A model generated the notes under the pieces. That model was not told the DNA's origin, ran no database searches, and saw only the letters and a program-made list of their open reading frames with translations. Below, one piece after another: positions 11,703-19,623 of a DNA stretch of 64,000 nucleotides (position 1 is its first letter; every line of letters starts with the position of its first letter). Position numbers and translations under genes: made by a program. The DNA is from Massilia varians (lineage in GTDB: Bacteria; Pseudomonadota; Gammaproteobacteria; Burkholderiales; Burkholderiaceae_D), in assembly GCF_027923905.1 (NCBI RefSeq), contig NZ_AP026966.1:1-64000 (forward strand), read 5' to 3'.

Positions 11703-13352
11703 TCAAGCGTCCTGCGCGCCTCCGCTCATGCGATCAAGGAACTGCACCGAAGCACGCTCGCTCATCACCAGCACCAGCTTCAGGCGCGCGCGCGTCATGC
11801 CGACGAACAGTTTTCTCAGCGTGAGTTCGTCCATCTCTTCGAAGTCGATCTCGGTGAAGATCAGCGCCGGCGCCGACTGGCCCTTGAAGCGGTACACCGA
11901 TTCCGCCAGCAGCCCGCCCTCGCGGAACACCGGGTTGCCGAACAGGTCGTAGGCGCCGGTGAAGGAGCGCAGGGTGTGCGCGTCGCTCAGTTTATCGAGC
12001 TTGAGGATGGCCGACTTTTCGCGCCCGCGGAAGGAGCAGATCGCGATGTCCTGGCGCCCGAAGCCCGCGGCCAGGCACAGAGTGACGGCGCGCCGGGTCT
12101 GCGACAGCATGGCCTCGACGTCGCCTTCCGGGTAAGTGAGCTCCTCGATGTCGGCGCCCTTGAAGGGGCTGCCCGCCTCCACCGGCTGGCTGACGGCGCC
12201 GATCGAGCCCAGCATCTGCACCACTTCGCGCGGGCTGCGGTAGTTGGTGTTCGAGTGCAGCACCACCCAGCCGGGCAGCGGCACCATCTCTTTGCCGTAC
12301 AGGTTCTGGTCCGGGTCTTCCAGCCAGATGGCGCGGCCGCCCTCCTTGAGCATGCGCAGCACGATGTCGCGCCAGGTGGTGGTGAAATCCTGGCCCTCGT
12401 CGACGATGACGACGTCGTACTGCCAGGTCTCGGGCAGGTCCGCTTCCACCAGCGCGCCCTCGATCTCGGCCCAGACGGTGGGCGCGCCGTAGTCGGGCGT
12501 CCTGCCCTGGGCGCGCAGCCAGGCGTCGCACAATTCGTGGAAGTTGGCGACCCGGCCGCCTGCGGGCACAAGGCGCTCGATGTGGTCGGCCAGCGGGCGG
12601 TTGAAGCAGACGTAGAGCGGGCGCAGGCCGGCATCGATGGCGGCCGTGTATTCGGCCAGCGCCAGCTGGGTCTTGCCGCTGCCGGCGGTGCCCACCACGC
12701 GCAGGCGGAAGGGAGAGAACTCGAGCCGGCGCGCCCAGGTGGCCAGGCCCCCCGACAGGCGCGTGACCATGCTGGTGGCGCAGCCGATCATCGAGCTCGG
12801 GTCCGGGCGCAGGCTCAGGGTGTCGCCGAGGTAGCGGGTGACCCGGTCGAACTCCTCGGTGCGGGCGGTGAGCGGCAGGATTTCGCGGATCTTCGCGCCC
12901 AGGCGGCCCTTGGTGGTGGCGTCGATGATGTGGCTGGGGTCGATGCCGGCCTGCTGCGGGTCCTTCACGATGTAGTCGGGGCAGTACAGCAGGTAGTCGA
13001 TCGACAGCTCGCCCTGGTAGCGCTTGGCGAAGCCTTCGATGGTGTGCAGGATCTGATGGCGGATCTTGCGCGGCTTGCCCTGGTAGTTCTTGACCAGGCC
13101 ATCCTTGCTCTCGTTGAGGAAGCCGGCGATCTGCTCGATCAGCAGCAGCCTGCCGTTCGGCGCCACGATGATGAAGTCGATGTCGCCGTAGGCCGAGAAG
13201 CCGTGCTCGACGTTGGTCCAGTGGACGCCGTGGTAGATCTCGTAGGGCGTGTCCGAGAGGCGCTTCTCGAGGAGCGTCAGGGTTTCGATTTCACGCGCGG
13301 CAGACCCGGTGACGGACATCTCGCGCCAGCCGGCAGGATGGATATGGGCCAT
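11703..13352 (-). CDS. NERD-domain / UvrD-like superfamily 1 helicase fusion
   Basis: A 549-residue protein. The N-terminal third (about 15-130) matches the NERD nuclease-related fold: GDIDFIIVAPNGRLLLIE. The remainder is a SF1 helicase: Walker A GTAGSGKTQLA, Walker B and Q-type motif VVIVDEGQDF, a LEDPDQNLYG motif and the final motif FVGMTRARLKLVLVM. The expected NERD catalytic E-x-K reads E-Q-I here (LLLIEQIAGF), so nuclease activity may be lost. Such fusions are thought to act in DNA processing or defence, but the target is unknown. The gene is isolated, with a REP-like element in the 188-bp gap upstream. Confidence 0.87.
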   Translation of the reverse strand: MAHIHPAGWREMSVTGSAAREIETLTLLEKRLSDTPYEIYHGVHWTNVEHGFSAYGDIDFIIVAPNGRLLLIEQIAGFLNESKDGLVKNYQGKPRKIRHQILHTIEGFAKRYQGELSIDYLLYCPDYIVKDPQQAGIDPSHIIDATTKGRLGAKIREILPLTARTEEFDRVTRYLGDTLSLRPDPSSMIGCATSMVTRLSGGLATWARRLEFSPFRLRVVGTAGSGKTQLALAEYTAAIDAGLRPLYVCFNRPLADHIERLVPAGGRVANFHELCDAWLRAQGRTPDYGAPTVWAEIEGALVEADLPETWQYDVVIVDEGQDFTTTWRDIVLRMLKEGGRAIWLEDPDQNLYGKEMVPLPGWVVLHSNTNYRSPREVVQMLGSIGAVSQPVEAGSPFKGADIEELTYPEGDVEAMLSQTRRAVTLCLAAGFGRQDIAICSFRGREKSAILKLDKLSDAHTLRSFTGAYDLFGNPVFREGGLLAESVYRFKGQSAPALIFTEIDFEEMDELTLRKLFVGMTRARLKLVLVMSERASVQFLDRMSGGAQDA

Positions 13353-13443
13353 GGATCGTCGGGTGCCTGTTTTTTAGATAGAAACATTGTAAAGCCGATC
13401 ATGTTTGTTGCCAGCACCGTTGAACCGGATGCGCCGCACAACC

Positions 13444-13544
13444 GTAGGGTGGTCGGCTTCGCCGACCGCGCGTCCAGCCAGTGCGAGCGATGTGGCAACG
13501 CAACCGTGAGTTGAACGCGCGGTCGGCAGAGCCGACCACCCTAC
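13444..13544. repeat. Two-armed REP/BIME-like element, copy B
   Basis: Head-to-head arms, each beginning GTAGGGTGG. The left arm hairpin is GGTCGGC-ttc-GCCGACC and the right arm GGTCGGC-tct-GCCGACC on the opposite strand. The right arm supplies the TAG stop codon of the desaturase gene that ends at 13541, so the element abuts and slightly overlaps a coding region. Arms share CGCGCGTCCAGCCAG with copy A. Confidence 0.82.
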
Positions 13545-14722
13545 GAATACCCACGCAGTTCAGCGGCAAACGAACGCACTTGCGCGCAGCTGTCTGCCGC
13601 TGCCCGGAAACACCACGCGCTCAGCGCCTCCATCAGCTGCTCCTCGCTGGCCAGCGAACGCTGCCACAGCTGCGCCAGCTGTTCGCGCAAGGCCTGCACC
13701 CTGCTGAGATAGTCGCTGGAAGCCAGCAGCCCGCCCAGCCGGCCCTGCTCGTCGCCATTCAGGTAGCCGGGGTCACGGCTCAGCAGGCGCAAGGCCGCTT
13801 TCCGGTCCAGTCCGCTACCTGGGGCGATGCCGCGCAATTCGCGCCGCCACACCGGCCTGAGCCGGGCATTCAGCGCCGCCATCACCCGCGCGCGGTTGGC
13901 CAGCACGGCGCGCAGGGTCGCCGCGTCCACCAGCGCGTGGCGGTAGCGGATGCGGGGTGGCGCCGGCAGCGGCCGCGCCTTGGCCAGGCGCAGCCACTCC
14001 AGCAGCCGGATGTACATCCAGCCGATGTCGAATTCGTACCATTTCACCGACAGCTTGGCCGAGGTGGCGAAAGTATGGTGGTTGTTGTGCAGTTCTTCGC
14101 CGCCGATCAGCACGCCGAACGGGACGATGTTGGTGGCTGCTTCCTGGCAGTCGAAATTACGGTAGCCGACGGCGTGCCCGGCGCCGTTGATCACGCCTGC
14201 CGCCAGCACCGGAATCCAGAGCATCTGGATGCCCCACACCGACAGGCCGATGACGCCGAACAGCAACACGTCGAGCACCAGCAGCAGGCCGACGCCCTGC
14301 CAGGTGAAGCGGCTGTACAGGCCGCGTTCGATGGCGTCGTCCGGGCAGCCGGCGGCGTAGCGCGCAATGGCGTCAACGTCTTGGCTGGCAGTGCGGTAAA
14401 GTTCGGCGCCGCGCAGCAGCACCGTGCGCAGGCCCACCTGGCGGGGGCTGTGCGGGTCGCCCTCGCGTTCGCAGTGTGCATGGTGGCGGCGGTGGATGGC
14501 CACCCATTCGCGCGTGACCATGCCGGTGGTGAGCCACAGCCAGAAGCGGAAGAAATGGGCCACCAGCGGGTGCAGGGACAGGGCGCGGTGCGCCTGGTGG
14601 CGGTGCAGGTAGACGGTGACGGCCACGATGGTGACGTGCGTGGCCAGCAGGGTGTAGGCCAGGATGGCAAGGGGCGAGGCCCCCGTCAGCCCATCGGCCA
14701 GGAAAAGCAGGAATGCATCCAT
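13541..14722 (-). CDS. Acyl-CoA/acyl-lipid fatty acid desaturase (delta-9 type)
   Basis: A 393-residue integral membrane di-iron desaturase. The three histidine boxes are present: HRHQAH near residue 40, HRRHHAH near 77 and HNNHH in the C-terminal half, between hydrophobic helix pairs. These bind the di-iron centre that inserts a double bond into acyl chains, adjusting membrane fluidity. The tail after the last box (about 130 residues) is longer than in minimal enzymes and rich in Arg and Leu. The TAG stop lies inside a REP-like element, so the last residues may differ from relatives. Confidence 0.92.
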   Translation of the reverse strand: MDAFLLFLADGLTGASPLAILAYTLLATHVTIVAVTVYLHRHQAHRALSLHPLVAHFFRFWLWLTTGMVTREWVAIHRRHHAHCEREGDPHSPRQVGLRTVLLRGAELYRTASQDVDAIARYAAGCPDDAIERGLYSRFTWQGVGLLLVLDVLLFGVIGLSVWGIQMLWIPVLAAGVINGAGHAVGYRNFDCQEAATNIVPFGVLIGGEELHNNHHTFATSAKLSVKWYEFDIGWMYIRLLEWLRLAKARPLPAPPRIRYRHALVDAATLRAVLANRARVMAALNARLRPVWRRELRGIAPGSGLDRKAALRLLSRDPGYLNGDEQGRLGGLLASSDYLSRVQALREQLAQLWQRSLASEEQLMEALSAWCFRAAADSCAQVRSFAAELRGYS

Positions 14723-14813
14723 CGCGTGCTCCCGTGGTCAGCTACGGAAGCGAAGTATGCGCGCTTCCCGCGCCCAGGAAGCGCACGCCTGCGGTGCACA
14801 GGCTTGAGCAGGA

Positions 14814-15077
14814 TCAGCGGCGGCGCGGCGCCGGACGTGGGCCCGAGGGGCCGCGGTTTTCGATGTGGCGGAAAGTGATGCGTGCCTTGTTCAGGTCATA
14901 CGGCGACATTTCCAGAGTGACACGGTCGCCCGCCAGGATGCGGATGTGGTTCTTCTTCATGCGGCCCGAGGTGTAGGCGATCAGCTTGTGGCCGTTATCG
15001 AGCTCAACGCGGAAACGCATTTCAGGCAGGATTTCGGACACCAGTCCGTTCATTTCGATCAGTTCTTCTTTAGCCAT
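14814..15077 (-). CDS. infA: Translation initiation factor IF-1 (non-operonic copy)
   Basis: An 87-residue S1/OB-fold protein starting [26 protein letters not shown], with the IF-1 core [28 protein letters not shown]-1 occupies the ribosomal A site during initiation. It is longer than the 72-residue canonical form because of a basic Pro/Arg tail. Beta-proteobacteria often carry two infA genes, one in the ribosomal-protein operon; this one stands alone, which fits the second copy. AAGGAG lies 6 bp before the ATG. A possible extended -10 promoter about 240 bp upstream would give a long 5' leader. Confidence 0.95.
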   Translation of the reverse strand: MAKEELIEMNGLVSEILPEMRFRVELDNGHKLIAYTSGRMKKNHIRILAGDRVTLEMSPYDLNKARITFRHIENRGPSGPRPAPRRR

Positions 15078-15412
15078 GCTAGCTCCTTATGCTGTTGACG
15101 GCCCGCGCGGCGCACGGGTCGTTGAAACGTCGGTCGCACCGCCCGGCGAAGCATGGCGGCGTTTGCTGATGCTGGCCAGACCGGGGCCAGGGTGGAGAGA
15201 GGAAAGCGCGCAGCTGCAAATGGAACAACAGGTGCGGAGGCTTGGGCGGCGGCGTAGCGCGATGTTGCAGATACGGAGCCGGGGGATGTCGGAAGCGCTG
15301 CTTCGACGACAGACCGCCAGTATACCAGCGATGGCGCTGCGCTGCAGAAAAGTGCCCTGTTCAAATATTGCCCGATTGCTATACTGCCCACTTTGATGGA
15401 GGCGCAACAAGC
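15078..15412. other. Divergent spacer between infA and the class D beta-lactamase
   Basis: 335 bp with no supported gene. It must hold both promoters. Facing infA, TGGTATACT (15319-15327, minus strand) is a good extended -10. Facing the beta-lactamase, TGCTATACT (15377-15385) is another. No operator with clear dyad symmetry was seen, and no LysR-type (ampR-like) gene is adjacent. Confidence 0.5.
15377..15385 (+). promoter_or_regulatory. Extended -10 promoter for the class D beta-lactamase
   Basis: TG-C-TATACT matches the extended -10 consensus and lies 28 bp before the ATG, predicting a short leader. No convincing -35 box is spaced correctly, which is common with extended -10 promoters. GGAGG lies 10 bp before the start codon. 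Confidence 0.4.
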
Positions 15413-16195
15413 ATGAAATACCTGATGGCGCTGGCCCTGCTGGCTGGTTTGGCACTGTCGGGCACAGGCCAGGCAGCGATCCACTGCACCCTGCTGGTCG
15501 ATGCCGGCACCGGCAAGGTCCTGGTGCGCGAAGGCCAGTGCGAGCAGCGCGTCACGCCGGCCTCGACCTTCAAGGTGGCGATCAGCCTGATGGGCTACGA
15601 CAGCGGCATCCTGGTCGATACGGCCACGCCGCAGTGGCCCTTCCGCGAGGGCTACGTCGACTGGCTGCCGGAATGGCGCACCACGACAAGCCCGGCCGCG
15701 TGGATGAAGCACTCGGTGGTCTGGTATTCGCAGCAGGTGACGACCCGGCTCGGCGCGGAGCGCTTCCAGTCCTACCTCGACCGCTTCGACTACGGCAACC
15801 GCGACGCTTCCGGCAACCCCGGCAAGAACGACGGGCTGACCCAGGCCTGGCTGGGCAGCTCGCTAAAGATCTCGGCCGACGAGCAGGCGGTATTCCTGCG
15901 CAAGCTGGTCAACCGCACGCTGCCGGTATCCCCCAGGGCCTTCGACATGACCGCCGCGCTGATGCGTCATGCGCGCCTGCGCAGCGGCTGGGACGTGTAT
16001 GCGAAGACCGGCACCGGCTCGGAACCGGGCTCCCCGCCGCACGGCTGGCTGGTGGGCTGGGCCGTCGACGGCGGACGCACGGTCGTGTTCGCGCGCCTGG
16101 TGCAGGACGAGCAGCGCGAGAGCGGCGGCCGGGCCGGCCTGCGCGTGCGCGACGCCTTCATGAAGGAGCTGCCGGCGCTGCTCGAGAAACTGTAG
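15413..16195 (+). CDS. Class D (OXA-type) beta-lactamase
   Basis: A 260-residue periplasmic serine beta-lactamase that hydrolyses penicillins and possibly other beta-lactams. It has a signal peptide (1-22, ending GTGQAA). Class D motifs are all present: STFK at 51-54 with nucleophile Ser51 and carbamylatable Lys54, SVV at 101-103, YGN at 127-129, WLG at 146-148 in the omega loop, and KTG at 198-200. The start is chosen from GGAGG upstream and the leader peptide. It has its own candidate promoter and no mobile element nearby, so it looks like an intrinsic chromosomal gene. Spectrum cannot be judged from sequence alone. Confidence 0.94.
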   Translation: MKYLMALALLAGLALSGTGQAAIHCTLLVDAGTGKVLVREGQCEQRVTPASTFKVAISLMGYDSGILVDTATPQWPFREGYVDWLPEWRTTTSPAAWMKHSVVWYSQQVTTRLGAERFQSYLDRFDYGNRDASGNPGKNDGLTQAWLGSSLKISADEQAVFLRKLVNRTLPVSPRAFDMTAALMRHARLRSGWDVYAKTGTGSEPGSPPHGWLVGWAVDGGRTVVFARLVQDEQRESGGRAGLRVRDAFMKELPALLEKL

Positions 16196-16222
16196 CCGCT
16201 TCCGCAGCGCAGCAATTTTTGC

Positions 16223-16264
16223 TTGACATGCGATCCATTCCTCTCTTAGAGTGGATCGCATGTC
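16223..16264 (+). promoter_or_regulatory. leuA leader promoter overlapped by a 13-bp perfect dyad
   Basis: TTGACA (16223-16228) and TAGAGT (16247-16252) with an 18-bp spacer form a good sigma-70 promoter. A perfect inverted repeat, GACATGCGATCCA (16225-16237) and TGGATCGCATGTC (16252-16264), brackets the -10 with a 14-bp centre. A start site 7-8 bp past the -10 would coincide with the ATG of the first leader peptide at 16260, giving a leaderless transcript. The dyad could be a repressor operator or, if transcribed from further upstream, an RNA hairpin masking that ATG. Confidence 0.6.
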
Positions 16265-16340
16265 CTTCCACCTGCATCTGTCGACTTCCCTACCTGCCGC
16301 CGGCGTGCTATCGCTGGCAGCCCTGCTACTACGCGCGTAA
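16260..16340 (+). CDS. Leucine-rich leader peptide 1 upstream of leuA
   Basis: A 26-residue mini-ORF (MSFHLHLSTSLPAAGVLSLA, then ALLLRA) ending in TAA. Eight of its residues are Leu; four are encoded by CTA, which is rare in this GC-rich genome, and two CTA codons are adjacent just before the stop. This is what is expected of a ribosome-stalling leader that senses charged tRNA-Leu ahead of a leucine biosynthesis gene. A small hairpin CCGGC-ctgtc-GCCGG follows at 16356-16370, but no T tract is seen, so the downstream mechanism is unclear. The start may be leaderless. Confidence 0.55.
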   Translation: MSFHLHLSTSLPAAGVLSLAALLLRA

Positions 16341-16399
16341 ATCACGCCGTACGTCCCGGCCTGTCGCCGGCCCGCAAGCAGTCAAGGAAAGTTGTACCG

Positions 16400-16516
16400 A
16401 TGTCCAAGATTCCGTTTCATACCCCGTCGTTCTCCGCTACCGGCACCATGCTGGCCGTTGGCTCGCGCGCACAGTTTCGTCTCCTGCTAAAGCTACTGAC
16501 CGGTTGCCGGGCCTAG
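16400..16516 (+). CDS. Possible second Leu-rich leader peptide upstream of leuA
   Basis: A 38-residue mini-ORF starting MSKIPFHTPSF and ending QFRLLLKLLTGCRA, with AAGGAA about 10 bp before its ATG. Five Leu codons (two CTA) cluster near the end. The TAG stop sits inside the loop of a GC-rich hairpin (CGGGCC at 16508-16513 with GGCCCG at 16524-16529). Position, ribosome binding site and composition suggest a second control peptide, but translation is not proven and it could be chance. Confidence 0.4.
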   Translation: MSKIPFHTPSFSATGTMLAVGSRAQFRLLLKLLTGCRA

Positions 16517-16597
16517 CGTTCGTGGCCCGTCCGGCAGCCTGCCGCCACACCTCCGCCCAACCGGGCCACCGTGTCACGCAAACCAGGAGCAAACGCA

Positions 16598-18277
16598 ATG
16601 CTGAAGAACCCCGCCGCCAAATACCGCCCTTTCCCCGCCGTCCAGCTGGCTGACCGCCAGTGGCCCGGCCGCAGCATCACCAAGCCGCCGGTCTGGATGA
16701 GCACCGACCTGCGCGACGGCAACCAGGCCCTGATCGAGCCGATGAGCCCGGAGAAGAAGCTGCGCTTCTTCGAGATGCTGGTCAAGATCGGCATCAAGGA
16801 GATCGAGGTCGGCTTCCCTTCCGCATCGCAGACCGACTTCGACTTCGTGCGCATGCTGGTCGAGGAAAAGCGCATCCCCGACGACGTGACCATCATCGTC
16901 CTGACCCAGGCGCGCGAGGAGCTGATCCGCCGCACGGTGGAATCGGCCGCCGGCGCCAAGCGCGCCATCGTCCACGTCTACAACTCGGTGGCCCCGGTGT
17001 TCCGCCGCGTGGTGTTCGGCATGGAACGCGAGGAGATCGTGCAGATCGCGGTGAAGGGCACGCAGCTCATCAAGGAACTGGTGGCGCAGCATCCGCAGAC
17101 CCAATGGGGCCTGGAGTATTCGCCGGAATCCTTCTCCACCACCGAGCTGGACTTCTCGAAGCAGATCGTGGACGCCGTCAGCAATGTGTGGCAGCCGACG
17201 CTCGACAACAAGATGATCGTCAACCTGCCCTCCACCGTGGAAGCGAGCACGCCCAACGTCTACGCCGACCAGATCGAGTGGATGTGCCGCCACCTGGAGC
17301 GCCGCGAGTCCCTGGTCATCAGCGTGCACCCGCATAACGACCGCGGCACCGCCGTGGCGGCGGCCGAGCTGGCCGTGATGGCCGGCGCCGACCGCGTCGA
17401 GGGCTGCCTGTTCGGCAACGGCGAGCGCACCGGCAACGTCGACCTGGTCACGCTGGCGATGAACCTCTACACCCAGGGCATCGACCCGGGCCTGGATTTC
17501 TCCGACATCGACGCGGTGCGCCAGGTGGTGGAGGAATGCAACCAGCTGCCGGTGCACCCGCGCCATCCGTATGCCGGCGACCTGGTCTTCACCGCCTTCT
17601 CCGGCTCGCACCAGGACGCCATCAAGAAGGGCTTCGCGGTGCAGAAGGCGGACGCCATCTGGGAAGTGCCCTACCTGCCGATCGACCCGGCCGACCTGGG
17701 GCGCAGCTACGACGCCGTCATCCGCGTCAACAGCCAGTCTGGCAAGGGCGGCATGGCCTACCTGCTGGAGCAGGAATACGGCCTGGAACTGCCGCGCCGC
17801 CTGCAGATCGAATTCTCGCGCGCGGTGCAGCGCGTGGCCGATGCCACCGGCCGTGAAATCGACGCGGCCAGCATCCACACGCTGTTCGCGCGCGAATACC
17901 TGGAGCAGGAGACGCCATGGCAATACGTGGCGCACCGCATGACGGAGGACAGCGCGCACGGCGTGCAGATCGCACTCGATCTCACGCGCCACCACGCGCC
18001 GCAGGCCATGCAGGGCAAGGGCAACGGCCCGATCGACGCCTTCGTGAATGCGCTGGGCCTGGACATCCGCGTGATGGACTACCATGAGCATGCGATCGGC
18101 CACGGCGCCGACGCCCGCGCCGCCTGCTACGTCGAACTGCGCGTGGGCAGCGGCCAGACCCTGTTCGGCGTGGGCATCGACAGCAATATCGTGACGGCCT
18201 CGTTCCGTGCGGTGCTGTCGGCGGTGAACCGCCACCTGGCGATCGCGGGCGCGGGAGAAGCAGCGATCGCTGCCTGA
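16598..18277 (+). CDS. leuA: 2-isopropylmalate synthase
   Basis: LeuA (559 aa) condenses acetyl-CoA with 2-ketoisovalerate, the first committed step to leucine. The start [13 protein letters not shown] has AGGAGC 7 bp upstream; an earlier in-frame start would add nine residues. The TIM-barrel domain has [11 protein letters not shown] with the metal-binding Asp, [12 protein letters not shown], and [12 protein letters not shown] with metal-binding His residues; [20 protein letters not shown] is the HMGL signature region. The C-terminal LeuA dimer/allosteric domain covers about 430-559. Sequence features fit the type 2 (TIGR00970-like) form. The 400-bp upstream leader with Leu-rich mini-ORFs suggests attenuation by leucyl-tRNA supply; feedback inhibition by leucine is family knowledge. 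Confidence 0.97.
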   Translation: MLKNPAAKYRPFPAVQLADRQWPGRSITKPPVWMSTDLRDGNQALIEPMSPEKKLRFFEMLVKIGIKEIEVGFPSASQTDFDFVRMLVEEKRIPDDVTIIVLTQAREELIRRTVESAAGAKRAIVHVYNSVAPVFRRVVFGMEREEIVQIAVKGTQLIKELVAQHPQTQWGLEYSPESFSTTELDFSKQIVDAVSNVWQPTLDNKMIVNLPSTVEASTPNVYADQIEWMCRHLERRESLVISVHPHNDRGTAVAAAELAVMAGADRVEGCLFGNGERTGNVDLVTLAMNLYTQGIDPGLDFSDIDAVRQVVEECNQLPVHPRHPYAGDLVFTAFSGSHQDAIKKGFAVQKADAIWEVPYLPIDPADLGRSYDAVIRVNSQSGKGGMAYLLEQEYGLELPRRLQIEFSRAVQRVADATGREIDAASIHTLFAREYLEQETPWQYVAHRMTEDSAHGVQIALDLTRHHAPQAMQGKGNGPIDAFVNALGLDIRVMDYHEHAIGHGADARAACYVELRVGSGQTLFGVGIDSNIVTASFRAVLSAVNRHLAIAGAGEAAIAA

Positions 18278-18289
18278 CACGTCCAGCGC

Positions 18290-18832
18290 ATGAATAGCGA
18301 GTTCATCACTTCTGTTCCCATCCTCCGCACGCAGCGCCTCAGGCTGCGTGCATACCGGCGCGAGGACTTCGACGTCTTCGCGGCGCATCTGGCCGACCCG
18401 GTCAGCGCGGCCCACCTGGTCCCGGCCGACCGCCATGCCGCATGGCGCATCTTCTATGCGCAAGCGGGGCTATGGCTCATCCATGGCGCCGACTGGTGGG
18501 CGGTCGAGGAACAGGAAACCGGCCGGCTGGTCGAAAGTGTCGGCGCCTTCTTTCGCGAGGACGCCACCGTGATGGAGCTTGGCTGGAATACCTATCGCGC
18601 CTTCTAGGGCCGCGGATTCGTGAACGAAGCGGCGGCGGCGGCCTTGCACCATGCGCTCGAGATCCGGCGCGAACCGGCAGTCCGGGCCCTGATCGCTTCC
18701 ACCAATGCATCGTCGCTGCGGGTTGCCGGGCGCCTTGGCCTGGTTTATGAAGCGGACACCGAGATCGCCGGCAAAGCGGTCGGCATCTACTCGCGTCAGC
18801 GCTCCCTGAAAGGCGTATTGGGAGGAGAATGA
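18290..18832 (+). pseudogene. GNAT acetyltransferase broken by an in-frame amber codon
   Basis: The frame encodes a GNAT-family N-acetyltransferase: TQRLRLRAYRREDFDVFAAH at the start, and GRGFVNEAAAAALHHAL, the acetyl-CoA-binding Q/R-x-x-G-x-G/A region, further on, then TNASSLRVAGRLGLVYE. A TAG at 18605-18607 cuts it between AF and GRGF, exactly where relatives carry Trp (typically ...YWGRGYATEA), so a single TGG to TAG change explains it. The frame is open on both sides, so the loss is recent, or the base is a sequencing error. It lies 12 bp after leuA and may have been co-transcribed with it. Confidence 0.8.
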
Positions 18833-18870
18833 TGGTCCATGGGGCCATCGGCTCACCCACAGGAGGAAGC

Positions 18871-19611
18871 ATGAACAAGGACGCTCAACAAGTCGCGATC
18901 GTCACCGGCGCCTCGCGCGGCATCGGCGCCGCCCTGGCCCAGCGGCTGGCCGAGGATGGCTACCAGGTGGTGGTCAACTACGCCAGCAACGAGGCCGAGG
19001 CCCAGCGCGTGGTCGCCACCCTGCATGCCTGCGGCCACAAGGCGGTGGCGGTGAAGGCCGACGTGGCCAAGCCGGAGGAGGTGCGCGCGCTGTTCGACGC
19101 CGCCGAACGCGAGCTGGGCAAGGTGGACGTGCTGGTCAACAATGCCGGCGTGCTCAAGACCATGCCGCTGGCCGATACCTCCGACGAGCTGTTCGCCCAG
19201 ACCTTCGGCGTCAACGTGCAGGGCACCTTCAACACCCTGCGCGAAGCGGCGCGGCGCCTGAACGACGGCGGGCGCATCGTGAACTTCTCCACCACCGTGC
19301 TGGCCATGAAGCTGCCCGGCTACGCCATCTACAGTGCCAGCAAGGCCGCGGTGGAAGCGATGGGCGCGGTGTTCGCCAAGGAATTGCGCGGGCGCCGCAT
19401 CCGCGTCAACACGGTGGCGCCCGGGCCGGTTGCCACCGAGCTGTTCTTCTCGGGGAAAACCCAGGAGCAGATCGACCACTTTGCCAGGCTGCCGCCGCTC
19501 GAGCGCCTCGGCGAGCCGGGCGACATCGCGCGCATCGTATCCTTCCTGGTGAGCGAGGAGTCCGGCTGGATCAACGGCCAGGTGCTGCGCGCCAACGGCG
19601 GCACCGCCTGA
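18871..19611 (+). CDS. Short-chain dehydrogenase/reductase (SDR)
   Basis: A 246-residue classical SDR using NAD(P)H. The start MNKDAQQVAIV has a strong GGAGGA ribosome binding site. The Rossmann glycine motif TGASRGIG, the NNAG stabilising motif and the catalytic Ser/Tyr-Lys region (FSTT, then YAIYSASKAAVEAM) are in place. VNTVAPGPVATELFFSGK follows the pattern of 3-oxoacyl-ACP-reductase-like SDRs. The substrate cannot be assigned. A HAD phosphatase gene follows after 12 bp, suggesting a two-gene unit. Confidence 0.92.
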   Translation: MNKDAQQVAIVTGASRGIGAALAQRLAEDGYQVVVNYASNEAEAQRVVATLHACGHKAVAVKADVAKPEEVRALFDAAERELGKVDVLVNNAGVLKTMPLADTSDELFAQTFGVNVQGTFNTLREAARRLNDGGRIVNFSTTVLAMKLPGYAIYSASKAAVEAMGAVFAKELRGRRIRVNTVAPGPVATELFFSGKTQEQIDHFARLPPLERLGEPGDIARIVSFLVSEESGWINGQVLRANGGTA

Positions 19612-19623
19612 AGATTGCCCCCC

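Noticed and set aside
18605..18607. TAG read as pyrrolysine or another amino acid in the GNAT gene
   Set aside because: No recoding signals, and relatives carry Trp here, so a TGG to TAG mutation is simpler.
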